A stretch of 64,000 nucleotides of DNA, taken from contig NW_027196383.1 of NCBI RefSeq assembly GCF_038502225.1, forward strand, positions 29,802 through 93,801, written 5' to 3'. A program made the translations under genes and the position numbers. Under the pieces are notes generated by a model, which saw nothing but the letters and a program-made list of their open reading frames with translations, ran no database searches and had not been told where the DNA came from. Every line of letters begins with the position of its first letter. Within the stretch, counting starts at the first letter, position 1. Positions 14,486 to 25,773 of the stretch are shown here, piece by piece. Source of the DNA: Cherax quadricarinatus. Taxonomy: Eukaryota > Arthropoda > Malacostraca > Decapoda > Parastacidae.

Positions 14486-17400
14486 ACTCACCTGTGTGTG
14501 TACTCACCTAATTGTGGTTGCAGGGGTCGAGACTCAGCTCCTGGCCCCGCCTCTTCACTGATCGCTACTAGGTCCTCTCTCTCTCTGCTTCCTGAGCTTT
14601 GTCATACCTCGTCTTAAAGCTATGTATGGTTCCTGCCTCCACTACATCACTTGCTAGGCTATTCCACTTCCTGACGACTCTGTGACTGAAGAAATACTTC
14701 CTAACATCCCTGTGACTCGTCTGAGTCTTCAGCTTCCAATTGTGACCCCTTGTTTCTGTGTCCCCTCTCTGGAACATCCTGTCTCTGTCCACCTTGTCTA
14801 TTCCACGCAGTATTTTGTATGTTGTTATCATGTCTCCCCTGACCCTCCTGTCCTCCAGTGTCGTCAGTCCGATTTCCCTCAACCTTTCTTCGTAGGACAT
14901 TCCCCTGAGCTCCGGAACTAGCCTTGTTGCAAACCTTTGTACTTTCTCTAATTTCTTGACGTTCTTGTCCAGGTGTGGGTTCCGAACTGGTGCTGCATAC
15001 TCCAGTATGGGCCTGACGTACACAGTATACAGTGTCTTGAACGATTCCTTACTAAGATATTGGAACGTTATTCTCAGGGTTGCCAGGAACCCATATGCTG
15101 CAGCAGTTATCTGGTTGATGTGTGCCTCCGGAGACGTGCTCGGTGTTATGGTCACCCCAAGATCTTTCTCCTTGAGTGGGGTTTGCAGCCTTTGCCCACC
15201 TAGCCTATACTCTGTCTGCGGTCTTCTTTGCCCTTCCCCAATCTTCATGACTTTACATTGGCAGGGTTGTCCAGGCTGTCCAGGTCTCTTTGTAGTCCTG
15301 CCTGATCCTCATCTGATTTAATCCTTCTAATTAGCTTTACATAATCTGCAAACAGGGACACTTCAGAGTTTATTCCTTCCATCATGTCATTCCCATATAT
15401 CAAAAATAGCACTGGTCCTAGGACCGACCCCTGTGGGACCCCGCTCATCACAGGCGCCCACTGTGATACCTCGTCACGTGCCATGACTCGTTGTTGCCTC
15501 CCTGTCAGGTATTCTCTGATCCATTGCAGTACCCTTCCTGTTATACATGCTTGATCCTTCAGCTTCTGCACTTATCTCTTGTGAGGAACTGTGTCGAAGG
15601 CCTTCCTGCAGTGCAGGAAAATGCATTCAACCCACCCTTCTCTCTCTCGTGTCTAACTTCTGTTTTCTTGTCATAAAACTCCAGAAGGTTTGTGACACAG
15701 GATTTGCCTTCCATGAATCCGTGCTGGTTGTTGTTTATAATCTTGTTTCGTTCCAGGTGCTCCACCACTCTCCTCCTGATAATCTTCTCCATGACTTTGC
15801 ATACTATACACGTCAGAGACACTGGTCTGTAGTTTAGTGCCTCGTTTCTGTCTCCTTTCTTAAAAATGGGGACTACATTTGCCGTCTTCCATACCTCAGG
15901 TAGTTGCCCAGTTTCAAGGGATGTATTGAAGATTGTGGTTAGTGGCATGCACAGCATCTCTGCTCCTTCTCTAAGGACCCATGGGGAGATGTTGTCCGGA
16001 CCCCTCGCCTTTGAGGTATCGAGGTCACTTAGCAGCTTCTGCACCTCCTTCTCCGTTGTTTGTATGTCATCCAGCACCTGTTGGTATATTCCCTGTTGGT
16101 GTTCCCCTCTGTGCTGTCTTCTCAGAGCCATTCCTGTCTCTACTGTAAATACTTCCTTAAATCTCATGTTGAGCTCCTCGCATACCTTGTGATTATTTCT
16201 TGTGAGTTCCCCACCTTCTTTCTTCAGCCTGATCACCTGGTCTTTGACTGTTGTCTTCCTCCTGATGTGCCTGTACAGCAGTTTTGGGTCAGACTTGACT
16301 TTCAATGCTATGTTATTTTCATGCTGTCACTGGGCCTCCCTCCTTACTTGTGCATACTCCTTCCTGGCTCTTCGACTAATCTCCTTCTTTTCCTGTGTTC
16401 TTTGCCTTCTGTACTTTTTTCATTCTCTGTTGCACTTGGTTTTTGCCTCCTTACACCGTTGGGTAAACCAGGGGCTCGTTCTGGTCTTCCCATTATTTCT
16501 GTTGCCCTTAGGAACAAACCTTTCCTCTGCCTCCTTGCATTTTGTTGTTACATATTCCATCACTTCGTTTACCTACTTTCCTGCCAGTTCTCTGTCCCAC
16601 TGAACCTCTTGCAGGAAGTTCCTCAAACCTATGTAGTCCCCCCGTTTATAGTCTGGCTTTTCCCATTCAACTCCTGTTACCCTCTCCACTTGTAACTCTA
16701 CTATGTATTCAAAGCACAGAACCACGTGGTCACTAGCTCCTAGGGGCCTCTCATATGTGATGTCCTCAATGTCTGAACTGCTCAGGGTGAACACAAGGTC
16801 CAGTCTTGCTGGTTCATCCTCCCCTCTCTCTCTGGTAGTATCCTTAACATGTTGATGCATGAGGTTTTCCAGTACCACATCCATCATCTTGGCTCTCCAT
16901 GTTTCGGGACACCCGTGTGGCTCCAGGTTTTCCCAATCGATTTCCCTGTGATTGAAGTCGCCCATAACAAGTAACTTTGCTCTGTTCGAGTGAGCTCTTC
17001 TTGCCACCTCAGCCAGTGTGTCCACCATTGCTCTGTTACTCTCTTCATATTCCTCTCTTGGCCTCCTGCAGTTCTGTGGTGGATTATACATCACTGCAAT
17101 GACTACCTTGTGCTCCCCAGACTGAAGTGTACCTACTATGTATTCTCTTTCTCCAATCTCGTCCATGCCTCCCATTTCCTCAAATTTCCATCGGTGTTTT
17201 ACGAGCAGTGCAACCCCTCCTCCCCCTCTGCTCCTTCTGTCTTTCCTCAGGATCTGATATCCTGGTGGGAAGATTGCATCTGTTATTGTCTCAGTGAGTT
17301 TTGTTTCTGTGACTGCTATGATGTCTGGGGACTTCTCATTGATTCTTTCATGCCACACCTCATATTTGTTCATTATTCCATCTGCATTCGTGTACCAAAC

Positions 17401-18525
17401 CTTCAACTTCTGTTCCAAAACTGTGGTCCTGGGAGGATATTGGGTTTGGAGAGCAGGAGCCCTGGTGGGGGCCTATAGGGGGTTGTGGTGGGGGCAGAGT
17501 TCCCACAGGGGGTTGCTGTAGGGTTGGGGTTTGTGGTGTAGGGGGGTAGGGACAGTGGGATCGGTGTGTGATTGTTGGCTTAGATTGTTCAGTTTGCTTG
17601 GGGTTGTCGTGGTTGGAGTCCTTCTGCAGGTGTTTCTGGGGGAGTTGTTTGCCCTTCCACCTGTGTCTGGGTTATTCTGCTTCTCTTTGTCACTTCCTCT
17701 CATTCCTCCTTTCCTCTTTGCACTCTCTCTTTCAGTATCCTCCTTTCCTCTTGTGTTCTGTCTCGGTCGAGGTACACACTCTGGAATTCCAGTTTGTCTC
17801 TCAGCCATGCTTTCTCCTGCAGTATCATGGTTCGAGTTGATTCTGCCTTGAAAACTACTTGAGAGGCCACTTCCTTTTCTTTGCGAACCACCCAGTTCTC
17901 TGAAAATTTGCCACCTGGGTCGTGTCGCCCTCGCCTATTGCCTTCATGATACCTTCAACCACTTTTATCTCCTCCTGTTTTCTTTCATCATAGATTTTCC
18001 CTTCAGCTTTCTGGAGCCTATAGATAAAAACTGATCTCTCCCTTTCTTCCTCCCACTGTGTCTCCCATTGCATCCTCTGAGGTGTTTTAGTTCCTTCCCT
18101 TGGAGCATTCCTTCAATCCCTTCCCTAGCTGAGGCCCCATTGCTCATTGGTCTGTCCTTCCTGCTCAGCTGTTCCTGGTCCCTGCATATATCCTACCTCC
18201 TTCAATGTCTCCCGACCTCTCATTTGTTCCTAGTGTGCTCTTTGTCTTTGCCTTGGGCCCCGGGTGGGTCTGACAGGACCTTTGCATGCAGTATAGCTTC
18301 CTTGCTCCCTCCAGTCCCCTTGTCTGTGTCTAATGTAGAAGTTCCTGATGTTATGTCTGTACTGTTATTTTTTTCTTTAGGCTGTTTCAGAATATTCAGT
18401 TCCTCTTCTAAGTGCTGTATCTTGGCTTCTGCTACTATGGCATGTTGCTCCCACTTTCTGCTCTCTGCAGCTATCATCTCCATCCTCCTACCAAGCTCTT
18501 CTAGCTTTCTTCCCCAGTCTTCCTT
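14486..18525 (-). pseudogene. LINE A copy A3: near full-length but decayed
   Basis: ORF2 survives as several frame pieces: 14568-15248 (RT C-terminus), 15245-15571 (RT core with FADYVKL in place of FADDVKL, losing a catalytic Asp), 15559-16305 (linker and RT start) and 16573-17418 (endonuclease with VWYTNADGIMNK, MGDFNHREIDW, GASDHVV). A short deletion near 15259 and an in-frame stop near 15570 are visible. ORF1 remnants lie between 17473 and 18483, including SVFIYRLQKAEGK and SVYLDRDRTQEERR. The copy ends at an oligo-T run near 18524, next to CR1 fragment C1. The lost catalytic Asp, deletions and stops show this copy is inactive and older than A1, A4 and A6. Confidence 0.88.
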
Positions 18526-18534
18526 TTTTTTTTA

Positions 18535-19519
18535 AATAGGCAGCAGAGAGTTTGCATAAATGGGGAGAAATCAGAATGGGGGCACGTCACAAGCGGTGTT
18601 CCTCAGGGGTCAGTGTTGGGCCCGTTGTTGTTCACAATTTACATAAACGACATAGATGAGGGAATAAATAGCGACATAAGCAAATTTGCTGATGACACCA
18701 AAATAGGCCGTCCAATTCATTCTAATGAGGACACTAGAGCACTCCAGGATGATTTGAATAGACTGATGCAATGGTCGGAGAAGTGGCAGATGCAGTTTAA
18801 TATTGACAAATGCAAAGTTCTAAATGTTGGACAGGAAAATAACCATGCCACATATAAACTAAATAATGTAGATCTTAATACTACTGATTGCGAAAAGGAT
18901 TTAGGAGTTCTGGTTAGCAGTAATCTAAAACCAAGACAACAGTGCATTAGTGTTCGCAATAAAGCTAACAGAATTCTTGGCTTCATATCTAGAAGTATAA
19001 ATAATAGAAGTCCTCAGGTTGTTCTTCAACTCTATATATCCTTGGTTAGGCCTCATTTAGACTATGCTGCTCAGTTCTGGTCACCGTATTACAGAATGGA
19101 TATAAATGCTCTGGAAAACGTACAGAGGAGGATGACAAAGATGATCCCATGTATCAGAAATCTTCCCTATGAGGATAGACTGAGGGCCCTGAATCTGCAC
19201 TCTCTCGAAAGGCGTAGAATTAGGGGGGATATGATCGAGGTGTATAAATGGAAAACAGGAATAAATAAAGGGGATGTAAATAGCGTGCTGAAAATTTCCA
19301 GCCAAGACAGGACTCGCAGCAATGGTTTCAAGTTGGAAAAATTCAGATTCAGGAAGGATATAGGAAAGCACTGGTTTGGTAATAGAGTTGTGGATGAGTG
19401 GAACAAACTCCCGAGTACAGTTATAGAGGCTAAAACGTTGTGTAGTTTTAAAAATAGGTTAGATAAATACATGAGTGGGTGTGGGAGGGTGTGAGTTGGA
19501 CCTGACTAGCTTGTGCTGG
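18535..19519 (+). pseudogene. CR1 fragment C1: RT C-terminal half and start of 3' UTR
   Basis: In frame from 18535 to the stop at 19494: NRQQRVCINGEKSEWG, GVPQGSVLGPLLFTIYINDI, KFADDTKIGR, then the C-terminal region ending YMSGCGRV. It matches copy C2 (35512-38457) closely, so it is a 5'-truncated member of family C. After the stop comes GAGTTGGACCTGACTAGCTT, the family C 3' UTR, which breaks off at GTGCTG where LINE A4 begins in the opposite orientation. The normal CR1-type octamer tail is missing. The 5' junction is an oligo-T run shared with A3. Confidence 0.9.
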
Positions 19520-19597
19520 TACTCACCTATTTGTACTCACCTATTTGTGGTTGCAGGGGTCGAGTCTTAGCTCCTGGCCCCGCCTCTTCACCGGTTG

Positions 19598-22492
19598 CTA
19601 CTGGGCCCTCTCTCTCCCCGCTCCATGAGCTTTATCAAACCTCGTCTTAAAACTGTGTATGGTTCCTGCCTCCACTACGTCATTTTCTAGGCTATTCCAC
19701 TGCCTTACAACTCTATGACTGAAGAAATACTTCCTAATATCTCTCTGACTCATTTGTGTCTTCAACTTCCAATTGTGGCCTCTTGTTTCTGTGTCCCCTC
19801 CCTGGAACATCCTGTCTTTGTCCACCTTGTCTATTCCACGCAGTATTTTATATGTCGTTATCATGTCTCCCCTGACCCTCCTGTCCTCCAGTGTCGTCAG
19901 GCCGATTTCCCTTAATCTTTCTTCATAGGACATTCCCCTTAGCTCTGGAACTAACCTTGTCGCAAACCTTTGTACTTTCTCTAGTTTCTTGACGTGCTTT
20001 ATCAAGTGCGGGTTCCAAACAGGTGCTGCATACTCCAGTATGGGCCTGACATACACGGTGTACAGTGTCTTGAACGATTCCTTACTAAGGTATCGGAATG
20101 CTGTTCTCAGGTTTGCCAGGCGCCCATATGCTGCAGCAGTTATCTGATTGATGTGTGCTTCCGGAGACATGCTCGGTGTTATACTCACCCCAAGATCTTT
20201 CTCCTTGAGTGAGGTTTGCAGTCTTTGGCCACCTAGCCTATACTCTGTCTGTGGTCTTCTGTGCCCTTCCCCTATCTTCATGACTTTGCATTTGGCAGGA
20301 TTAAATTCGAGAAGCCATTTGCTGGACCAGGTGTCCAGTCTGTCCAGGTCTCTTTGAAGTCCTGCCTGGTCCTCATCAGATTTAATTCTCCTCATTAACT
20401 TCACATCATCTGCAAACAGGGACACTTCTGAGTCTAACCCTTCCATCATGTCGTTCACATATACCAAAAATAGCACTGGTCCTAGGACCGACCCCTGTGG
20501 GACCCCGCTCGTCACAGGTGCCCACTGTGATACATCATTACGTACCATGACTCGTTGTTGCCTCCCTGTCAGGTATTCTCTGATCCATTGCAGTGCCCTT
20601 CCTGTTATATGCGCCTGATGCTCTAGCTTCTGCACTAATCTCTTGTGAGGAACTGTGTCAAAGGCCTTCTTGCAGTCCAAGAAGATGCAATCAACCCACC
20701 CCTCTCTCTCGTGTCTTACTTCTGTTATTTTATCATAAAACTCCAGAAGGTTTGTGACACAGGATTTGCCTTCCGTGAATCCGTGCTGGTTGGCATTTAT
20801 ACTCTTGTTCCGTTCCAGGTGCTCCACCACTCTCCTCCTGATAATCTTCTCCATAATTTTGCATACTATACACGTCAATGACACAGGTCTATAGTTTAGT
20901 GCCTCTTTTCTGTCTCCTTTTTTAAAAATGGGAACTACATTTGCCGTCTTCCATACCTCAGGTAGTTGCCCAGTTTCCAGGGACGTGTTGAAGATTGTGG
21001 TAAGTGGCACGCACAACATATCTGCTCCCTCTCTAAGGACCCACGGGGAGATGTTGTCCGGTCCCATTGCCTTTGAGGTATCGATGTCCCTTAGCAGTTT
21101 CTTCACCTCCTCCTCATCTGTATGTATGTCGTCCAACACTTGTTGGTGTATTCCTTGCTGGTGTCCCCATCTGGTCTGTCCCCCCAGAGTCCTTCCTGTC
21201 TCTACTGTAAATACTTCCTTAAATCTCGTGTTGAGCTCCTCACATACCTCTTGATCGTTTCTTGTGAGTTCTCCACCTTCTTTCCTCAGCCTTATCACCT
21301 GGTCCTTGACTGTTGTCTTCCTCCTAATGTGGCTATACAGCAGTTTCGGGTCAGATTTGACTTTCGATGCTATGTCGTTTTCATACTGTCGCTGGGCCTC
21401 CCTCCTTATCTGTGCATACTCGTTTCTGGCTCTTCTACTAATCTCCTTGTTTTCCTGGGTCCTATGCCTCCTGTACCTTTTCCATTCTCTGTTGCACTTA
21501 GTTTTTGCCTCCCTACACCTTCGGGTAAACCAAGGACTCGTTTTGGTCTTCCTATTATTTCTGTTTCCCTTGGGAACAAAACTTTCCTCTGCCTCCTTGC
21601 ACTTTGTTGCCACATATTCCATCATCTCGTTTACTGATTTTCCTACCATTTCTCTGTCCCACTGAACCTCCTGCAGGAAGTTTCTCATACCTGTGTAGTC
21701 CCCCCTTTTATAGTTTGGCCTGTCCCCTTCAGTTCCTGTTACCTTCTCCACTTGTAACTCTACTATATAATCAAAACTCAGAACCACGTGATCGCTAGCT
21801 CCAAGGGGCCTCTCGTAAGTGATGTCCTCAATGTCTGAACTGCTCAGGGTGAACACAAGATCCAGTCTTGCTGGCTCATCCTCCCCTCTCTCTCTGGTTG
21901 TGTCCCTGACATGTTGATGCATGAGGTTTTCAAGTACCACATCCATCATCTTGGCTCTCCATGTTTCGGGACCCCCATGTGGCTCCAGGTTTTCCCAGTC
22001 GATCTCCCTGTGGTTGAAATCGCCCATTACCAGTAACTTTGCTCTGCTCGAGTGAGCTCTTCTTGCCACCTCAGCCAGTGTGTCCACCATCACCCTGTTG
22101 TTTTCTTCGTACTCCTCTCTTGGCCTCCTGCAGTTCTGTGGTGGGTTATACATCACTCCAATGACTACTTTATGTTCTCCGGACTGAATTGTACCTACAA
22201 TGTAGTCTCTTTCTCCAATCATGTCCATGCCTTCCATTTCCTCAAATCCCCATCGGTGTTTTATGAGCAGTGCAACCCCTCCTCCCCCTCTACTCCTTCT
22301 ATCTTTCCTCAGGATCTGATATCCTGTTGGGAAGATTGTGTCTGTTATTGTCTCAGCGAGTTTTGTTTCTGTGACTGCTATGATGTCTGGGGATTTTTCA
22401 CTGATTCTTTCGTTCCACTCCTCATGTTTATTCGTTATTCCATCCGCGTTTGTGTACCAAACTTTCAGTTTCTTTTCTATCATTGTGGTCAT
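19598..22492 (-). CDS. LINE A4 ORF2: endonuclease-reverse transcriptase, about 964 aa
   Basis: I chose the ATG at 22492 (MTTMIEKKLKVWYTNADG), the first Met before the endonuclease. The frame is open upstream to 22978, overlapping the end of ORF1 in another frame and passing through a Pro/Thr/Asn-rich linker, so an earlier non-AUG or frameshifted start is possible. The endonuclease has VTETKL, GGGGVALLIKH, MGDFNHREIDW and GASDHVV; the RT has NYRPVSLTCIV, FLDCKKAFDTV, GVPQGSVLGP and SLFADDVKLM. All catalytic motifs visible in A1 are kept and no stop interrupts them. It would act in target-primed reverse transcription together with ORF1 protein. Confidence 0.9.
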   Translation of the reverse strand: MTTMIEKKLKVWYTNADGITNKHEEWNERISEKSPDIIAVTETKLAETITDTIFPTGYQILRKDRRSRGGGGVALLIKHRWGFEEMEGMDMIGERDYIVGTIQSGEHKVVIGVMYNPPQNCRRPREEYEENNRVMVDTLAEVARRAHSSRAKLLVMGDFNHREIDWENLEPHGGPETWRAKMMDVVLENLMHQHVRDTTRERGEDEPARLDLVFTLSSSDIEDITYERPLGASDHVVLSFDYIVELQVEKVTGTEGDRPNYKRGDYTGMRNFLQEVQWDREMVGKSVNEMMEYVATKCKEAEESFVPKGNRNNRKTKTSPWFTRRCREAKTKCNREWKRYRRHRTQENKEISRRARNEYAQIRREAQRQYENDIASKVKSDPKLLYSHIRRKTTVKDQVIRLRKEGGELTRNDQEVCEELNTRFKEVFTVETGRTLGGQTRWGHQQGIHQQVLDDIHTDEEEVKKLLRDIDTSKAMGPDNISPWVLREGADMLCVPLTTIFNTSLETGQLPEVWKTANVVPIFKKGDRKEALNYRPVSLTCIVCKIMEKIIRRRVVEHLERNKSINANQHGFTEGKSCVTNLLEFYDKITEVRHEREGWVDCIFLDCKKAFDTVPHKRLVQKLEHQAHITGRALQWIREYLTGRQQRVMVRNDVSQWAPVTSGVPQGSVLGPVLFLVYVNDMMEGLDSEVSLFADDVKLMRRIKSDEDQAGLQRDLDRLDTWSSKWLLEFNPAKCKVMKIGEGHRRPQTEYRLGGQRLQTSLKEKDLGVSITPSMSPEAHINQITAAAYGRLANLRTAFRYLSKESFKTLYTVYVRPILEYAAPVWNPHLIKHVKKLEKVQRFATRLVPELRGMSYEERLREIGLTTLEDRRVRGDMITTYKILRGIDKVDKDRMFQGGDTETRGHNWKLKTQMSQRDIRKYFFSHRVVRQWNSLENDVVEAGTIHSFKTRFDKAHGAGRERAQ

Positions 22493-22677
22493 GCAAGAAT
22501 ATTGGGGTTGGGGGAGCGAGAGCCTTGGTGGGGGCCTATATGGGGCTGTGGTGTAGGTGGGGTTTGTGATGATGGGGGTGGGGTCAGAATGCCCATAAGG
22601 GACAGCTGTTGGGGTGAGGTTTGTGATATGGGGGTTGGTGGCAGAGGGAACAGTGAGTGGGTTGTAGTATAGGTTGC

Positions 22678-23718
22678 TCAGTTGCGTTGGGAATGTCGCG
22701 GTTGGAGTCTTTTGGTGGGAGATTCTGTGGGGTGTGTTTGCCCTTCCTCCTGTGTCTGGGTCCTGCTCATTTTCGTCATTGCCTCTCGTTCCTCCTTGCG
22801 TCTCTGTACCCTCTCTTTCAGTGTAGTCCTTTCTTCTTGTGTTCTGTCGCGGTCGAGGTATACTCTCTGGTACCCCTGTTTGTCCCTCAGTCTTGCTTTC
22901 TCTTGCAGAATCCTGGTTCGAACTGATTCTTCCTTGAAAGTTACTCTGACAGGCCGTATCCTTCCACTCGCAAACCACCCAATTCTCTGAAAATTTGTCA
23001 CCTGGGTCATATCGCCCTCACCTATTGTTTTCATGATGCCTTCAATCATTTTTTTCTCCTCCTGTTTTATTTCTTCAAAGTTGTCCCCCTTGGCTTCTTG
23101 GAGCCCGTACACAAAAACTGACCTCGCCCTTTCCTCCTCCCACTGAGTCTCCATCTGCTTCCTCTGAGGCATTTTATTTCCTTCCATTGACATGTTCTTG
23201 CCTTCAGTCCCTGTCATATCTGAAACTTCTATTCTCAGTGAACTGTCTTTCATGACCAGCTGTCCCTTGCTACTGCAGTTGGCTGTTAGAATCTCTGCAT
23301 ATAGCATACCTTCATTGTCTTCGGACCTGTCATTTGATCTTAGTGTGCTCCTCGTCTTTTCCCTGGCCCCACGTGGGTCTGATAGGGCCTTCGTGTACGG
23401 CATGTCTCCGTTGTTGCTTACCGTCCCCTTGTCTGCGCCTGACTTTGAATTTCCTGATGTCACATCTGAATTGTCATTTGTCTCTCTAATCTGTTTCAGG
23501 CTTTGCAGTTTCTCTTCTAAGCACTGTATCCTAGCTTCTGCTGCTAAGACCTGTACTTCCCACTTCCTGCACTCTTCAGCTATCCGCTCCTCCATTTTCT
23601 TACCAAGCTCTACTATCTTCCTTCCCCACTCTTCCTCCCTTTTTTGGAGCTCTAACTCCCAGTCTTTCCTCCCTGGTTCGTCTACCAGATCTCTGGTTTT
23701 CCGTCCTCTAGGGCCACC
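22678..23718 (-). CDS. LINE A4 ORF1: coiled-coil RNA-binding-like protein, 5' partial
   Basis: An ATG at 23595 gives 305 aa, but the frame stays open to 23718, encoding more heptad-like sequence (ELELQKREEEWGRKIVEL), so the natural start is lost at the poly-T junction. Order: coiled coil (KWEVQVLAAEARIQCLEEKL), a low-complexity S/D/N/G stretch, SVFVYGLQEAKG, VTNFQRIGWFASGRIRPVRV, RVYLDRDRTQEERTTLKERV, then a basic, Thr/Gln-rich tail. It parallels A1 ORF1, and by analogy with L1-type proteins it may coat element RNA. The 3' end overlaps the upstream open extension of ORF2. Confidence 0.75.
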   Translation of the reverse strand, partial: GGPRGRKTRDLVDEPGRKDWELELQKREEEWGRKIVELGKKMEERIAEECRKWEVQVLAAEARIQCLEEKLQSLKQIRETNDNSDVTSGNSKSGADKGTVSNNGDMPYTKALSDPRGAREKTRSTLRSNDRSEDNEGMLYAEILTANCSSKGQLVMKDSSLRIEVSDMTGTEGKNMSMEGNKMPQRKQMETQWEEERARSVFVYGLQEAKGDNFEEIKQEEKKMIEGIMKTIGEGDMTQVTNFQRIGWFASGRIRPVRVTFKEESVRTRILQEKARLRDKQGYQRVYLDRDRTQEERTTLKERVQRRKEEREAMTKMSRTQTQEEGQTHPTESPTKRLQPRHSQRN

Positions 23719-23766
23719 TTTTTTTTTTTTTTTTTTTCTTTTTTTTTTTTTTTCGTTCTTTTATGC

Positions 23767-23799
<33 letters not shown>
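23719..23799. repeat. Interrupted poly-T tract
   Basis: Two long T runs separated by CGTTCTTTTATGCCAAA. On the sense strand of A4 this is poly-A directly 5' of the truncated element. It may be the A-tail of an older insertion into which A4 was joined, or a low-complexity assembly region. Confidence 0.85.
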
Positions 23800-23802
<3 letters not shown>

Positions 23803-23814
23803 ACAGACAGAAGG

Positions 23815-24590
<776 letters not shown>

Positions 24591-24594
24591 TGTG

Positions 24595-24645
24595 TACTCA
24601 CCTAGTTGTGGTTTCAGGGGTCGAGACTCAGCTCCTGGCCCCGAG
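24595..24645 (-). mobile_element. LINE family A 3'-end fragment (A7)
   Basis: About 50 bases of the LINE A terminus (one TACTCACCTAGTTGTGG unit, then AGGGGTCGAGACTCAGCTCC, ending CTGGCCCCGAG). A short GTGTG precedes it, and a TGTATGTGTGTGCGCGCG stretch follows, so this fragment too is next to GT DNA, though the left flank is weak. Confidence 0.8.
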
Positions 24646-24679
24646 TGTATGTGTGTGCGCGCGTGTGTGTGTGAGCACG

Positions 24680-25390
24680 TCAGTTGTTTATATGTCCCAG
24701 AAATACAATTCACCTCTGTGTATCCGTAATACTAATAAGATACCATTAACACTGAGAGTAATTCTAATAATTATAATACTAGCGTGTGTTAACAAGTCAT
24801 TCTTTCACCCAGTTATGTACTACCTTTTACTACATGTGTACCCAATACTTGCTTCTCAGATTGTACTGTCTTTGTGTCCTAAAACATTATCTCTCGAAAC
24901 TGTTGTCAGGGCTGTAGTCCCATTAGCCACGACTTAATCCTCCTGCCTATTCCTTGCTCCTACAAATTTTATCTTCCTACTACTGCTAGGTGTTGTGTGT
25001 ATGATAATCGCTCTGGAGCAGGGTTTGTGATAGCCAGCTACCAGTGATCGTAGGGCCGGCTCTACCACTCAAAACTTCCCGCCAACCACAAACAGGTGAT
25101 TTGTACGTTACTCCTCAGAGGGGACGTCCATCCAGATGCCTGATGTACGATGCTCGCTGTACGATGCTCGCTGTACGATGACTCGTGCACCTCGCCCTTC
25201 CGCCGCTGACTTCTTCAGCTATTCTTTTCTCGTTGCCCTTTTGAGTCCTCATTTACCACACTTATCACTTGTATACTGCTACTTTTATAATTTACACTTC
25301 ACTTTTGGTAAGTACACTTCTTATTTGTGATGACACCCAACCTGTTATGGCGGCGCTACTTCCTCAGGCCTACTGCTGCCACCACCTCTG

Positions 25391-25434
<44 letters not shown>

Positions 25435-25773
25435 CTTTCTGGCTAGCTTGTTCACGCTGTGTGCTACATCACAGTTTGTCGTTAGCCAACCTCTCTTAAT
25501 TCTATTTGATCTTTTCTCTTTAGTCACTCGCTTTGTACTTTGTATATTTGTAACAATGTGGCAACAAGTGCCAACTAGGCCTCAACGAACTGGCACTTTG
25601 AAATTTTGTTGTATAATTTCAGGCTTTCTCTCGCCTTTACTTTATTTATTTTTGCTAATACTTTGGTTATCACTTGTAGGGTTGTTCACTGACGTTGTCA
25701 CTAACACTGGTTGCTTCTAGCTGCTAAAACACGCCCTAAAAGCACTAAGATTCTCAGAGCCTGGCGCTTGTGA
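24680..25773. repeat. Unclassified dispersed repeat, copy 1
   Basis: No coding potential that I trust. Several blocks recur in the same order and strand at about 46887-48150: CCCAGAAATA with ACTAATAA and TAATTCTAA near 24695-24770; CACTTTTGGTAAG with AACCTGTTATG near 25300-25350; GGCCTACT near 25370; GTGGCAA and AATTTCAGGCTT near 25558-25630; GGGTTGTTCACT near 25679. The right end meets the RTE fragment D1. A (TA)n run of about 19 units sits at 25394-25431. It may be a noncoding part of an unrecognised element. Confidence 0.6.

Larger units (their letters stand above)
19520..23718 (-). mobile_element. LINE family A copy A4
   Basis: Carries an open ORF2 and a 5'-partial ORF1. The 3' terminus has the doubled 14-mer (CACCTATTTGTACT type) but, unlike its relatives, no GT/AC array follows: it abuts the 3' UTR of C1 tail-to-tail. 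The 5' end stops inside ORF1 at a long poly-T tract (23719 onward). A6 (60031-64000) is almost the same sequence. Confidence 0.9.
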
